A stretch of DNA of 51,936 nt from Candidatus Firestonebacteria bacterium RIFOXYD2_FULL_39_29 (GTDB lineage Bacteria > Oederibacteriota > D2-FULL-39-29): contig MFGV01000015.1 in NCBI GenBank assembly GCA_001778375.1, positions 1 through 51,936 of the forward strand, written 5' to 3'. The translations under genes and the position numbers were made by a program. Below the pieces are notes generated by a model, which worked only from the letters and a program-made list of their open reading frames with translations, did not search any database and was not told where the DNA came from. Positions 7,825-15,975 of this stretch are shown here, piece after piece (within the stretch, counting starts at the first letter, position 1; the number at the start of each line of letters is the position of its first letter).

Positions 7825-9245
7825 AATCAGATAAAAGTATTCCTTCGGCGGTTACGGTTTTAATTATTGTAATTGGCGGTGTTATTCTGTTTGAATGGCT
7901 GGGTAAATCCTCTGTTAATGATATTGAATATAGAGTTCCAAAAGAGCAAAAAGTTGACGGCTTAAAAAACAGTGTTGAAGAAAAAGCAACAAAGCCCTCG
8001 GACGGAAAAGGAAAGTTATACAATGGTACGGGCCTGCCTTCAGAAGAAAAAGGCAGTTGGCTGCAATTCCGGGGCTCAGATCAGACCAATATTGTTACTA
8101 TGGGAAGAGGTATTATTCCTAAACACCTGTCAGAGCCTGCAAAAATTATTTGGCGTGTGAAGACAGGGGAAGGATATGCGGGGCCGGTGGTAAATAATGG
8201 CAGGGTTTACTTTATTGATTATGACCGGAGTAAAAAGGAAGATTCAATAAGGTGTTTATCCTTTAAAGACGGTGCAGAGATCTGGAAGTATAATTATCCT
8301 GTAAAGATAAAAAGAAATCACGGTATGACCAGAACAATGCCTGCCGTTACTGATAAGTATCTGGTTACAATGGGGCCTCTGGGGCATCTGACCTGTCTTG
8401 ATTCTGTAACCGGAGAGCTCCTATGGAAGAAAGATCTTGTTAAAGAGTATGGAACAAAGGTGCCCGAATGGTATGCGGGGCAGTGTCCTTTAATTGACGG
8501 TGAACTTGCAATAATTGCTCCCGCGGGAAAAGAAGTATTGATTACAGCGCTTGAACTAAGGACCGGAAGGGCAAAGTGGATCACTAAAAATCCTGAAGGC
8601 GCGTATAAAATGACGCATTCTTCCGTCGCGATCTTGAACTTTAAAGGGGAAAAACAATATGTTTACTGCGCCTCTTCCGGTGTTGTTTCTGTAGCGGCAA
8701 AAGACGGAAAGATACTCTGGACGGATCCGTCCTGGAGAATAAATATTGCGAATGTTCCGACTCCCGTTATCGTAGATAATGAAAAAATATTTTTTACCGG
8801 CGGGTATGATTCCGGCAGTAAATATCTCCGTTTGACAAAGGAAAACAAGAAAGGATATAAACTTCAGGAAATATTTAAGGTTAAAGCTTCTGTTTTTGCT
8901 TCACAGCAGACAACTCCGGTTTATTACAAAGGATATTTTTACGGAGTTATCCCTGACGGACAGCTTGTCTGTGTTGATGAAACAGGAAAACAGTTATGGA
9001 AGAGCGGGAGTGATAGAAAGTTTGGCCTTGGTCCCTTTATCCTTGTCGATCCTGCAGGAGTAATACTTGCTCTTAACGATATGACCGGGATCATTTACGA
9101 AGTAAAAGCAGACCCATTAAAATATGAAGAACTGGGAAGTATGAAGATATTAAACGGCCATGAAGCCTGGGCCCCGCTGGTGATCGTGAACGGAAAACTG
9201 CTGGCAAAAGACTTGACGGAGATGGTGTGCGTGGACTTGAGGTGA
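7821..9245 (+). CDS. Membrane-anchored PQQ-like beta-propeller protein
   Basis: 474 residues. I take the ATG at 7821, which overlaps the upstream stop, rather than an ATG 24 bases earlier inside the previous gene. A single N-terminal helix (VTVLIIVIGGVILFEWLG) is followed by a linker of about 50 residues and then the propeller, opening WLQFRGSDQTNIV. It is clearly paralogous to the protein at 12344: both share the WYAGQ region and FFTGGYDSGS/FTGGYNAGS and end in WAPLV(I/M)xNGxL. The blades have the GKxxW pattern. Location is predicted periplasmic, tethered to the inner membrane; the function is unknown. Confidence 0.85.
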   Translation: MKSDKSIPSAVTVLIIVIGGVILFEWLGKSSVNDIEYRVPKEQKVDGLKNSVEEKATKPSDGKGKLYNGTGLPSEEKGSWLQFRGSDQTNIVTMGRGIIPKHLSEPAKIIWRVKTGEGYAGPVVNNGRVYFIDYDRSKKEDSIRCLSFKDGAEIWKYNYPVKIKRNHGMTRTMPAVTDKYLVTMGPLGHLTCLDSVTGELLWKKDLVKEYGTKVPEWYAGQCPLIDGELAIIAPAGKEVLITALELRTGRAKWITKNPEGAYKMTHSSVAILNFKGEKQYVYCASSGVVSVAAKDGKILWTDPSWRINIANVPTPVIVDNEKIFFTGGYDSGSKYLRLTKENKKGYKLQEIFKVKASVFASQQTTPVYYKGYFYGVIPDGQLVCVDETGKQLWKSGSDRKFGLGPFILVDPAGVILALNDMTGIIYEVKADPLKYEELGSMKILNGHEAWAPLVIVNGKLLAKDLTEMVCVDLR

Positions 9246-9331
9246 ATGCCTGAGGCGCGGAAGCGCAGATGCTCAGAGGTGCAGCAAGAGATTGATGACA
9301 GAGGATAAAGGGCAAATATAAAAGTACAAAG
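9246..9331 (+). repeat. Composite spacer module shared with 13567-13640
   Basis: Right after the propeller stop lies a GC-richer stretch (GCGCGGAAGCGCAG, then GCAGCAA and GACAGAGGA) that recurs, diverged, directly after the paralogous propeller gene ending at 13567. In both places it is followed by the same hairpin repeat and by TAACGT units. Confidence 0.55.
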
Positions 9332-9370
9332 TGACAAAAATGAACGATAAGCAATTTATAATACATTTTT

Positions 9371-9406
9371 GTCATCCCCGAGTGTTTTTATCGGGGATCC
9401 AGTGTC
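9371..9406 (+). repeat. Dispersed hairpin repeat, copy 2
   Basis: Arms ATCCCCGA (9374-9381) and TCGGGGAT (9391-9398) are flanked by the family ends GTC and CCAGTGTC. It is nearly identical to copy 4 at 13670. Confidence 0.85.
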
Positions 9407-9440
9407 GATTTTCTTTTGATTATATAATAATACATTATTG

Positions 9441-9461
9441 TATAACGTGTAACGTTTAACG
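9441..9461 (+). repeat. Heptameric tandem repeat (TAACG type)
   Basis: Three units TATAACG, TGTAACG and TTTAACG at period 7 end 19 bases before the ATG at 9481. Looser versions (spacing 7-9) occur at 13746-13786 and 21795-21815, again just upstream of genes. Confidence 0.65.
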
Positions 9462-9480
9462 GTTGGATTAAAAAGGAAAA

Positions 9481-10593
9481 ATGGACTCTAAAAAGCTCAA
9501 ATACAGTCTAATCATTCTAGCAATCGGGTTGCTAACGGGCTTCGCCTTAACATTCTGGCTTGTTCCGGATAATCCCTATATTCCGGGGAATGATAAAGCA
9601 GGACTGGAAACCGGAGAATTAGACGCGAAATATAAATATAATATTGAGGAGTATAAGAAAGTTGACCCAAAGCTTGTGCTTTATGGCGAGTATGCCGCAG
9701 AAAACCACGGAGGTAACTCCGTGGATGAATGCGGCATGAATAATAAATTGAATTCCACTCGCCGAAACTCCGGACGTAAGTCCGCAGAGGTTCATAAGGA
9801 GTTGCCGGGTTTTAAGACAGAATTTGATGCGGCAACAGGAATAGTAATTGACAAAAAAGACAGGATATACATTTGCGGGGATACCGGGGTAAAAACATTT
9901 GATGCAAATGGAAAATTGCTTTCGGAGATTCCGACTGTGAAGAAAGTTACAGCAATAGCCGTAATGGGAACTGGTATCATATATGCGGCGCTTCAGGATG
10001 TTGTTTATAAGGATGTAAATAGAAGTTTTGGGAAGAAAGGCAAGGCCCCCGGTGAGTTCGAATATATCACCTCTATGAAAATAAACGGGGGCAGATTATT
10101 TATCGCAGATGCCGGGAATAGAAGGGTTTCGGTGTTTGATCTAAACGGCAAGTATCTTTATGAGTTTGGCAGAAAAGATGCGGCTAAAGGAATAAAAGGT
10201 TTTATCATCCCCAGCCCGCATATGGACCTGGACTTTGATAAGGATGGAAACCTCTGGGTGGCAAACACCGGAATGCTCCGTCTGGAAAAATACTCTCCTC
10301 AGGGTGTGCTTCTATTTACCTGGGGAAAAGCCGGTTCAAAGCTGGAAGAGTTTATCGGCTGCTGTAACCCCGCTAACTTCGCGATCATGAGTGACGGCAG
10401 TTTCATAACAAGCGAAAAGGGTCTGCCTCGGATAAAGCTATACGGCAAAACAGGAAAATTTATAGGCGTAGTAGCCCCGCCGTCATCTTTTAATGAAAAA
10501 TGCATCAATATGGCACTTGCAGTGGATTCTAAGAATAGAGTTTACGCGTTAGATTCGGCGGAAAAGAAAGTAAGAATTTTCGAAAGAAAATGA
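9481..10593 (+). CDS. Membrane-anchored NHL/6-bladed propeller protein with an in-frame palindromic insert
   Basis: 370 residues. One N-terminal helix (about 8-27, LIILAIGLLTGFALTFWLV) is followed by NHL-type blades: GIVIDKKDRIYICGD, KINGGRLFIADAGNRRVSVFD and DFDKDGNLWVANTG. Such propellers are usually extracytoplasmic binding or scaffolding domains. Residues about 71-103 (rich in Asn, Gly, Arg and Ser) interrupt the link between the anchor and the first blade. They are encoded by two DNA palindromes (9693-9736 and 9768-9787), so they look like a repeat inserted in frame. The gene stands alone between repeat-rich spacers. Confidence 0.8.
   Translation: MDSKKLKYSLIILAIGLLTGFALTFWLVPDNPYIPGNDKAGLETGELDAKYKYNIEEYKKVDPKLVLYGEYAAENHGGNSVDECGMNNKLNSTRRNSGRKSAEVHKELPGFKTEFDAATGIVIDKKDRIYICGDTGVKTFDANGKLLSEIPTVKKVTAIAVMGTGIIYAALQDVVYKDVNRSFGKKGKAPGEFEYITSMKINGGRLFIADAGNRRVSVFDLNGKYLYEFGRKDAAKGIKGFIIPSPHMDLDFDKDGNLWVANTGMLRLEKYSPQGVLLFTWGKAGSKLEEFIGCCNPANFAIMSDGSFITSEKGLPRIKLYGKTGKFIGVVAPPSSFNEKCINMALAVDSKNRVYALDSAEKKVRIFERK
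9693..9787 (+). repeat. Palindromic element inserted in frame within a coding sequence
   Basis: The outer stem TGCCGCA/TGCGGCA (9693-9699/9730-9736) encloses, symmetrically, a perfect 8-bp hairpin CCACGGAG/CTCCGTGG (9705-9712/9717-9724) with loop GTAA. A second hairpin CGGAC/GTCCG (9771-9775/9780-9784) has the same GTAA loop and extends through one mismatch. No stop codon is created in the reading frame. The arrangement recalls Rickettsia palindromic elements, but no sequence relation is claimed. Confidence 0.75.
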
Positions 10594-10619
10594 CTAAGGA
10601 CTATTGACTACTGACTATT
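10592..10619 (-). repeat. Heptameric tandem repeat (TAGTCAT family)
   Basis: Four 7-bp units GACTAAG, GACTATT, GACTACT and GACTATT begin inside the stop codon of the NHL gene. They are the reverse complement of the tracts at 12292 and 14087. Confidence 0.8.
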
Positions 10620-10691
10620 TAATGTGCGCGGGAAAAAGCTTCCGCGAATAGATTTATAAAGATTGAATGGCAGAAAAATTACAATTTTTCT

Positions 10692-10757
10692 GTCATCCCG
10701 TACTCAGATACCTTTTGTTTTGCCCGCCAATCTTTAAGGAGGGCGGGATCCAGTGTC
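10692..10757 (+). repeat. Dispersed hairpin repeat, copy 3, with inserted loop module
   Basis: Ends GTCATCCCG (10692-10700) and CGGGATCCAGTGTC (10744-10757) enclose a long loop. The loop carries a second hairpin, CCCGCC/GGCGGG (10723-10728/10742-10747), around AATCTTTAAGGA. The same loop module is in copy 6 (33368) and, inverted, in the cloverleaf at 26607. Confidence 0.8.
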
Positions 10758-10790
10758 TGTTAAGTAATTTTGTATGACTTTAGGAGAAAA

Positions 10791-12254
10791 ATGAGAAAAG
10801 CATTAACAGTACTTGCAATATTCTTTGTGATAGCCGCGTCCGGACTAACGGAAATAACTAGAAAGACAATTATAAACTCGGATGGTAGTTATAAAGTTAA
10901 TTTCTTTGTAGATAAGAAAGAAATAGCGTCTGAATTATATGATAAAAATGAAAAATTGGTCAAAAATAACGGTAAAATATCCGATAGAATAGTGAAGGAG
11001 TATTATCCGAATGGGAAATTGAAAGGTGAATGGAGTTATAAAAATGGAAAAAGGGAAGGGGTTAGCAAAATATATTATAATAATGGAAAGGTTGCGTGTG
11101 AATATGCTTTTGAAAATAACGAAATATGCGGATTGTACAAGGAGCTTTACGAAAGCGGAAATTTAAAGAGCAAAGCGATATATTTTGATGGTAAGTTAAA
11201 TGGAATTGGGAAAACGTATTATGAAAATGGAAAGACAAAAAGCGAGTCTTTTTATAAAGATGGAAAAGGAGAGGGATGGCATAAAGAGTATGGTGAAAAT
11301 GGAAAGATAAAATTAGAGTTTTTTTATAAAAATGGAAAAAGAGATGGACCTTATAAGATATATAATGAAAATGGTTCGATTAATCAGAACGGAACCTGCA
11401 AGGAAGATGAAGGGATGATTAGGTTTTTCGATGAAGATGGTAAACTGACTGAGGAGTGTGCTTATAGTAATGGAATGAAAAATGGAGTGTATAAGCTGTA
11501 CTATAAAAGCGGCAAGGTAAGAGTCGAAGGGACTAATAAGGATGGTGTTGAAACTGGAAAATATAAAGTATATTATGAAGATGGTACGCTTAAACAGGAT
11601 GGGCTTCATATCAATGGTGACGAAAATAAAACGTATAAAATATATAATAATGGCAAAGTAGTAGAAGAAGGTAGTTATAAGAATAATCTATTAGACGGGA
11701 TTGTAAGGTTTTATTATGATAATGGACAGCCAAGCGAAGAGTGCAACTATAAAACTGGTAAACTAGAAGGTAAATATAGGCTATACGGCAAGACTGGTGA
11801 GTCTTGTGAAGTTGGATTCTACAAGGATGGTAAAAAGAACGGTAAATTTGAGTCATATTGGAAAGGCAAATTAAATGAGGTTGGTGTATATAGAAATAGT
11901 AAAAAAGAGGACGTTTGCAAATGTTTTGATCAATATGGTGAGTTAAAGGAAGAAAAATATTATAAAAATGGCAAGCTTGAAGGAGAAACAAGTAACTATT
12001 GTGATACTAATGGAGAGTATTCGGTAGAAACCTATAAAGATAATAAACTTATTTCTTCTAAAAAAGGAAATATACTGTATAAAATATTAAAAACGGATCT
12101 ACCTCTGACGCTTCTGCTTTTAACTGTAGTTATTGTGGTAATAACAGTAATTGTTAAATGGTCAAAAGAATATATTGTAGGCAGAAAGAAAAAGGTTGTC
12201 AAAAAAATGAAAAGGACTTATACTAAAAAAAGTAAAATAAAAAAAAGAAGGTAA
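10791..12254 (+). CDS. Long YwqK/MORN-type repeat protein with C-terminal membrane helix
   Basis: 487 residues from the ATG at 10791, chosen because TTTAGGAG precedes it at good spacing; an ATG 21 bases upstream lacks this. A hydrophobic N-terminus (LTVLAIFFVIAASGL) looks like a signal or anchor. Residues about 50-430 are some 16-18 copies of a repeat of about 20 residues, G-x-x-K-x-Y-Y-x-N-G-K-x-x-x-E-x-x-Y-K. A membrane helix (LPLTLLLLTVVIVVITVIV) is followed by a very basic tail of about 30 residues. The likely topology is a periplasmic repeat domain held at the inner membrane. YwqK antitoxin annotation is by family only; no toxin gene is adjacent. It is related to the truncated gene at the left edge. 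Confidence 0.8.
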   Translation: MRKALTVLAIFFVIAASGLTEITRKTIINSDGSYKVNFFVDKKEIASELYDKNEKLVKNNGKISDRIVKEYYPNGKLKGEWSYKNGKREGVSKIYYNNGKVACEYAFENNEICGLYKELYESGNLKSKAIYFDGKLNGIGKTYYENGKTKSESFYKDGKGEGWHKEYGENGKIKLEFFYKNGKRDGPYKIYNENGSINQNGTCKEDEGMIRFFDEDGKLTEECAYSNGMKNGVYKLYYKSGKVRVEGTNKDGVETGKYKVYYEDGTLKQDGLHINGDENKTYKIYNNGKVVEEGSYKNNLLDGIVRFYYDNGQPSEECNYKTGKLEGKYRLYGKTGESCEVGFYKDGKKNGKFESYWKGKLNEVGVYRNSKKEDVCKCFDQYGELKEEKYYKNGKLEGETSNYCDTNGEYSVETYKDNKLISSKKGNILYKILKTDLPLTLLLLTVVIVVITVIVKWSKEYIVGRKKKVVKKMKRTYTKKSKIKKRR

Positions 12255-12291
12255 AATTTAAATAAATATCGCTGTTTACAGCTACCATAAA

Positions 12292-12319
12292 TAGTCATTA
12301 GTCACTAGTACTTAGTCAT
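12292..12319 (+). repeat. Heptameric tandem repeat (TAGTCAT family)
   Basis: Units TAGTCAT, TAGTCAC, TAGTACT and TAGTCAT, then ATTCTGAA, 24 bases before the ATG at 12344. The four units are identical to those at 14087, including their order and a similar 3' flank. Confidence 0.85.
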
Positions 12320-12343
12320 TAATTCTGAATCGGAGGATTTACT

Positions 12344-13567
12344 ATGAAAATAGTATTAATATTACTCGCAATATCAACATCCGTATTATTCTCCGCCAAT
12401 TTCCCCCAATTCATGGGGCCTGACAGGAATAATATTGTTAATGATACTAAATTATTGAAAGTCTGGCCTGCGGACGGGCTGAAAGAACTTTGGCGGATAA
12501 AGGTCGGGAGCGGTTTTGCTGCGCCTGTGGTTTATGGCGATAAAATATATTTTCTTGATTACGATCTGGCAAAAGAAGAAGACGTGGTGCGGTGTTTAGA
12601 TTCGAAAACTGCAAAAGAAGAGTGGCGTTCTGCGTATTCTTCTAAGATGGAAAAAACAAAGTATGATTATGCAAGAACCATGCCTTCGGTAACGGATAAA
12701 TATGTCGTAACGTTCGGGACCCAATGTGTAATAACTTGTCTTGACAGGGTTACGGGGCTGGTTGTTTGGCAAAAGGACCTGGTCAAGGAGTATGAAACAA
12801 CGGTACCAAAATGGTATGCGGGGCAAAATCCGTACATTGACGGGGATAAAGTTATTATTGCTGTCTATGGGGTGTCTGTACTGGCTGCGGCTTTTGATCT
12901 GACAACAGGAAAACCGGTTTGGGAGACGGCTTGTAAGGAAGAGTACGGTATGACTCATAATTCCCTGACTAAGATAACCGTCGACGGGGTGAAAATGTAT
13001 TTGAGCTGTTCAAAGATCGGGGCTTTCGGAATTTCAGCGGATGATGGAAGATTACTTTTTACGCATAAAGATTGGAAAGTCAAAATGGCAAATGTACCTT
13101 CGCCTTTGGTAATAGAAAAAAACAGAGTACTTTTTACGGGAGGGTATAATGCCGGCAGTGTTATACTTTCTCTCAGAAAAGAAGGTAAAGAGATATTTTT
13201 AAAGGAAGAGGTCAGGCTGAAAGGGAAAGTTTTTGGCTCCCACGTTCATACTCCAATACTATATAATAATCATATATTCGGGATCTCTATGGGAAAGTTA
13301 AAATGTCTGAATTTAGACGGGAAAGTACTCTGGGATAGCGGTGAGGAGGAGTTTGGTCTGGGCAGTTATCTCATTGCCGATAATAAACTATACGTTTTAA
13401 ATGAAACCGGAGAACTCTTTATGATCGAAGCCTCTTCTATAGGATATAAAAAGCTTTACAAAACAAAGATATTTGAAGGAGATCAGATTTGGGCACCGCT
13501 GGTGATGTCAAATGGCATACTATATATTAGGAATATGGGCGAGTTGGCAGCAATAGACTTGAAATAA
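12344..13567 (+). CDS. Secreted PQQ-like beta-propeller protein
   Basis: 407 residues. The signal peptide ends near VLFSA and the mature protein opens NFPQFMGPDRNNIV. Repeated blades carry the W/GK pattern (GLVVWQKD, TGKPVWET, DGKVLWDSGEE). It is a paralog of the protein at 7821: WYAGQNPYIDGD, MANVPSPLV and WAPLVMSNGIL all have counterparts there, but it uses a cleavable signal instead of an anchor. The start has a clear GGAGG (12331-12335) upstream. Probably periplasmic; cofactor and substrate are unknown. The stop is followed by the same spacer module as the 7821 gene, which suggests duplication of gene and spacer together. Confidence 0.87.
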   Translation: MKIVLILLAISTSVLFSANFPQFMGPDRNNIVNDTKLLKVWPADGLKELWRIKVGSGFAAPVVYGDKIYFLDYDLAKEEDVVRCLDSKTAKEEWRSAYSSKMEKTKYDYARTMPSVTDKYVVTFGTQCVITCLDRVTGLVVWQKDLVKEYETTVPKWYAGQNPYIDGDKVIIAVYGVSVLAAAFDLTTGKPVWETACKEEYGMTHNSLTKITVDGVKMYLSCSKIGAFGISADDGRLLFTHKDWKVKMANVPSPLVIEKNRVLFTGGYNAGSVILSLRKEGKEIFLKEEVRLKGKVFGSHVHTPILYNNHIFGISMGKLKCLNLDGKVLWDSGEEEFGLGSYLIADNKLYVLNETGELFMIEASSIGYKKLYKTKIFEGDQIWAPLVMSNGILYIRNMGELAAIDLK

Positions 13568-13669
13568 TGCAGGATGCGCGGAAGAGCGGAGGCGCAGAGG
13601 CGCAGCAAAAAATCGAGGACAGAGGACGGAAGGCTGATAAAAGGTACGACAGATAAGCTCTCTCTTTCT

Positions 13670-13705
13670 GTCATCCCCGAGTGTTCTTATCGGGGATCCA
13701 GTGTC
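13670..13705 (+). repeat. Dispersed hairpin repeat, copy 4
   Basis: Arms ATCCCCGA and TCGGGGAT with ends GTC and CCAGTGTC; it differs from copy 2 (9371) by one loop base. It lies after the composite module that begins at the propeller stop (13567). Confidence 0.85.
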
Positions 13706-13807
13706 TGCAGTGTCTGTGTAATAATAAGAAATAACACCATAGTGTAGAACGTGAGTAACGTGATAACGTGGAATGTTTTAACGTTTTTAGTGCTAAGGAG
13801 CTATAAG

Positions 13808-14032
13808 TTGAAAAAGAACACTAAGATTACTAGAAAAGAGCTTATTGAACGCGCCGTCCGTTATACTTTCGCCGGAATAATTGCCTCGCTTGCGGGTTTT
13901 TTGACTATTAAAAGTATCTTCAGTGACAAAACCTGCCGCGATTATGACAGATGCCTTTCCTGTAAAGATAAAAGCAACTGTTCACTTGTGACGAAAACTG
14001 AGCTGACAAAGAAATGGAAAAATAAAGGATAG
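13808..14032 (+). CDS. Small Tat-like/anchored Cys4 protein (possible iron-sulfur protein)
   Basis: I place the start at TTG 13808 because TAAGGAG (13794-13800) precedes it at ideal spacing, giving 74 residues; a longer ATG start at 13751 would run through repeat sequence. The N-terminus (TRKELIERAVRYTF, then a hydrophobic stretch to FLTI) resembles a Tat signal with R-K in place of R-R. The C-terminal half has four cysteines spaced C-x5-C-x2-C-x5-C (CRDYDRCLSC and KDKSNC), which could bind one Fe-S cluster. It is the first gene of a redox operon. The family is not recognised with certainty. Confidence 0.7.
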   Translation: MKKNTKITRKELIERAVRYTFAGIIASLAGFLTIKSIFSDKTCRDYDRCLSCKDKSNCSLVTKTELTKKWKNKG

Positions 14033-14086
14033 GTTCAAGGTCCTGGGTTTATGTTAAGGAGTTGTAAAATTATATACCACATTAAA

Positions 14087-14114
14087 TAGTCATTAGTCAC
14101 TAGTACTTAGTCAT
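14087..14114 (+). repeat. Heptameric tandem repeat (TAGTCAT family)
   Basis: Four units identical to those at 12292-12319, again followed by ATTCTGAA, 24 bases before the TTG start of the ferredoxin gene at 14139. The copy lies between the small Cys4 gene and the ferredoxin gene and may separate two transcripts. Confidence 0.85.
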
Positions 14115-14138
14115 TATAATTCTGAAGAGGGTTGGAAA

Positions 14139-14708
14139 TTGAAAAACGATAAAACAAATAAGATCTCTAGGCTGGATTTCCTTCGTCAAGTGGTCCGCTG
14201 GGCCTTTCTCCTTTCCCTCGGAGGCGTTGCCGGAGCGGTATTGGGTCGGGTCAAGCGCAAAGAGGCTGTCTGGCAGATTGACCCTTTAAAGTGCACACAG
14301 TGCGAAAAATGCGCTACTGAGTGCGTTCTACGGGTATCTGCGGTAAAATGCGTGCATAATTTTTCGATATGCGGGTATTGTAACCTTTGTTTTGGATATT
14401 TTACGCCCGGACAGCGGGAGTTAAATACGGGGGCGGAAAACCAACTATGTCCGACGGGTGCTATTAGCCGGAAATTCATTGAAGAACCATATTATGAATA
14501 TACTATTAAAGAAGCGCGTTGTGTAGGGTGCGGGAAATGCGTAAAAGGCTGTACCTCATTTGGAAATGGCTCATTACAGCTGCAAGTAAGGCATGACAGG
14601 TGCAAAAACTGCAATGAATGTACTATCGCAAAAGCCTGTCCAAGTAATGCTTTTGTAAGGGTGCCTTCAGATACTCCATATATAACCAAGGAGAACAATG
14701 AGAAATAA
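14139..14708 (+). CDS. Multi-cluster 4Fe-4S ferredoxin with Tat-like N-terminus
   Basis: 189 residues from a TTG start preceded by GAAGAGG. The N-terminus (SRLDFLRQVVRW, then a hydrophobic GGVAGAVLG) resembles a Tat signal with only one arginine at the RR position. Four cysteine clusters follow: CTQCEKCATEC, CGYCNLC, CVGCGKCVKGC and CKNCNECTIAKAC, enough for about three or four [4Fe-4S] clusters. It is like the NapG/NrfC-type electron-transfer partners of membrane polyferredoxins, which fits the gene downstream, overlapping by 11 nt. It likely sits on the periplasmic face. NapG itself is not claimed. Confidence 0.85.
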   Translation: MKNDKTNKISRLDFLRQVVRWAFLLSLGGVAGAVLGRVKRKEAVWQIDPLKCTQCEKCATECVLRVSAVKCVHNFSICGYCNLCFGYFTPGQRELNTGAENQLCPTGAISRKFIEEPYYEYTIKEARCVGCGKCVKGCTSFGNGSLQLQVRHDRCKNCNECTIAKACPSNAFVRVPSDTPYITKENNEK

Positions 14709-15975
14709 GCTGCGGGTGTTTCTCATATCGTTATTGTTTGTCTGTCTTGGCGCAGCAGCTGTATTTTCTGAGTATAAGTTTCCGCCACCGGAGTTTGAAA
14801 CTAATTATGTGAGGCCTGTAATGGAAAAGCCGGCAGCCCGGTCAGGAGAACTGGCTTACATTGATATTTTGGTTCTCGCATTAGTCGTACTTCTATCCGC
14901 CTGGGCGTCCCTGAAGAAAAGATCCCGAAATATAATAATGATGATATCACTATTTTCCCTCGCCTATTTTGGCTTTTATAAAGAAGGATGTATCTGTCCT
15001 ATCGGCTCTATACAGGATGTGGCTGCTGCTATTTTTAATCCGGGTTACTATATCCCGGTCTCTGTGGTTATTATATTTGCGCTGCCGCTCATCTCTGCGC
15101 TCTTCTTCGGGCGTGCGTATTGCGGGGGAGCCTGCCCTCACGGAGCTCTTCAAGATCTTCTGCTTATCAAAGAAATCCGTATTCCAAAATGGCTTGACCG
15201 CTCACTCGCTGTGATTGCCTACATTTATCTCGGGGCAGCGGTGCTTTTTGCCGTAAATAATACGGTATTCCTTATTTGCAAATTTGACCCGTTCGTTCCG
15301 TTCTTCCGTATGACCGGACCTTTCTATATGTTTGTAACCGGAGGGGTGTTTGTTCTCCTGTCTACAGTCATCGGCAGGCCTTACTGTAGATTCTTCTGCC
15401 CATATTCTGCAATTCTTAAACCTTTAGCTATCGTTAGTAAATATAAAGTGACGGTAACTCCGGATAAGTGTGTTGTCTGTAACCTCTGTGAGAACTCCTG
15501 TCCTTTTGGAGCAATTAATAAACCGGAAAATCTGCCAAAAAGAAAAAGCAGACCCGGCTTTTTTATAGCTGCATTTATTATTACCATTGTTTTTGGAGCA
15601 TTCCTGGGATATTTCGCAGGCGGATATTTTTCGGGTTACAACTCTGATGTTAAATTAGCCTATGAAATACATGCTTTTGATAAGGGCGTTGTTGCGGAGA
15701 AAGAACTGTCAGTAAATGCTTTGGAATTTGTTAAGAAGGGGGAGGGGGAAGGGGCTCCTTTTAAACGCGCGGAGGAAATAAAACAGAAATTTCAATCAGG
15801 AGGGGTGTTCTTTGGTGTTTTTATACTGCTTGTTCTTTTAATACAGGTTGCTTATTCGACAAGAAGAGTAAAAAGAGAGATTTACGAACCGGACAGCGCC
15901 CGCTGTGTTTCATGCGGCAGGTGTTTTATGGATTGTCCTATACATAGAGAAGCATTGAAAAAGAAAAATGAATAA
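14698..15975 (+). CDS. NapH/NosR-like membrane 4Fe-4S polyferredoxin
   Basis: 425 residues with about six membrane helices. Two C-x3-C-P motifs at helix ends (YCGGACPHGALQ and YCRFFCPYSAILK), plus CICPIGSIQD, are diagnostic of the NapH/NosR/RdxA polyferredoxin family, whose cysteines lie near the membrane surface. A 4Fe-4S motif CVVCNLCENSCP follows at about residue 260, and another, CVSCGRCFMDCP, at the C-terminus. No FMN-binding domain of NosR/RnfG type is present. Family members pass electrons between the quinone pool or cytoplasm and periplasmic carriers. The gene overlaps its neighbours by 11 and 8 nt, so it is strongly coupled to them. Confidence 0.88.
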   Translation: MRNKLRVFLISLLFVCLGAAAVFSEYKFPPPEFETNYVRPVMEKPAARSGELAYIDILVLALVVLLSAWASLKKRSRNIIMMISLFSLAYFGFYKEGCICPIGSIQDVAAAIFNPGYYIPVSVVIIFALPLISALFFGRAYCGGACPHGALQDLLLIKEIRIPKWLDRSLAVIAYIYLGAAVLFAVNNTVFLICKFDPFVPFFRMTGPFYMFVTGGVFVLLSTVIGRPYCRFFCPYSAILKPLAIVSKYKVTVTPDKCVVCNLCENSCPFGAINKPENLPKRKSRPGFFIAAFIITIVFGAFLGYFAGGYFSGYNSDVKLAYEIHAFDKGVVAEKELSVNALEFVKKGEGEGAPFKRAEEIKQKFQSGGVFFGVFILLVLLIQVAYSTRRVKREIYEPDSARCVSCGRCFMDCPIHREALKKKNE

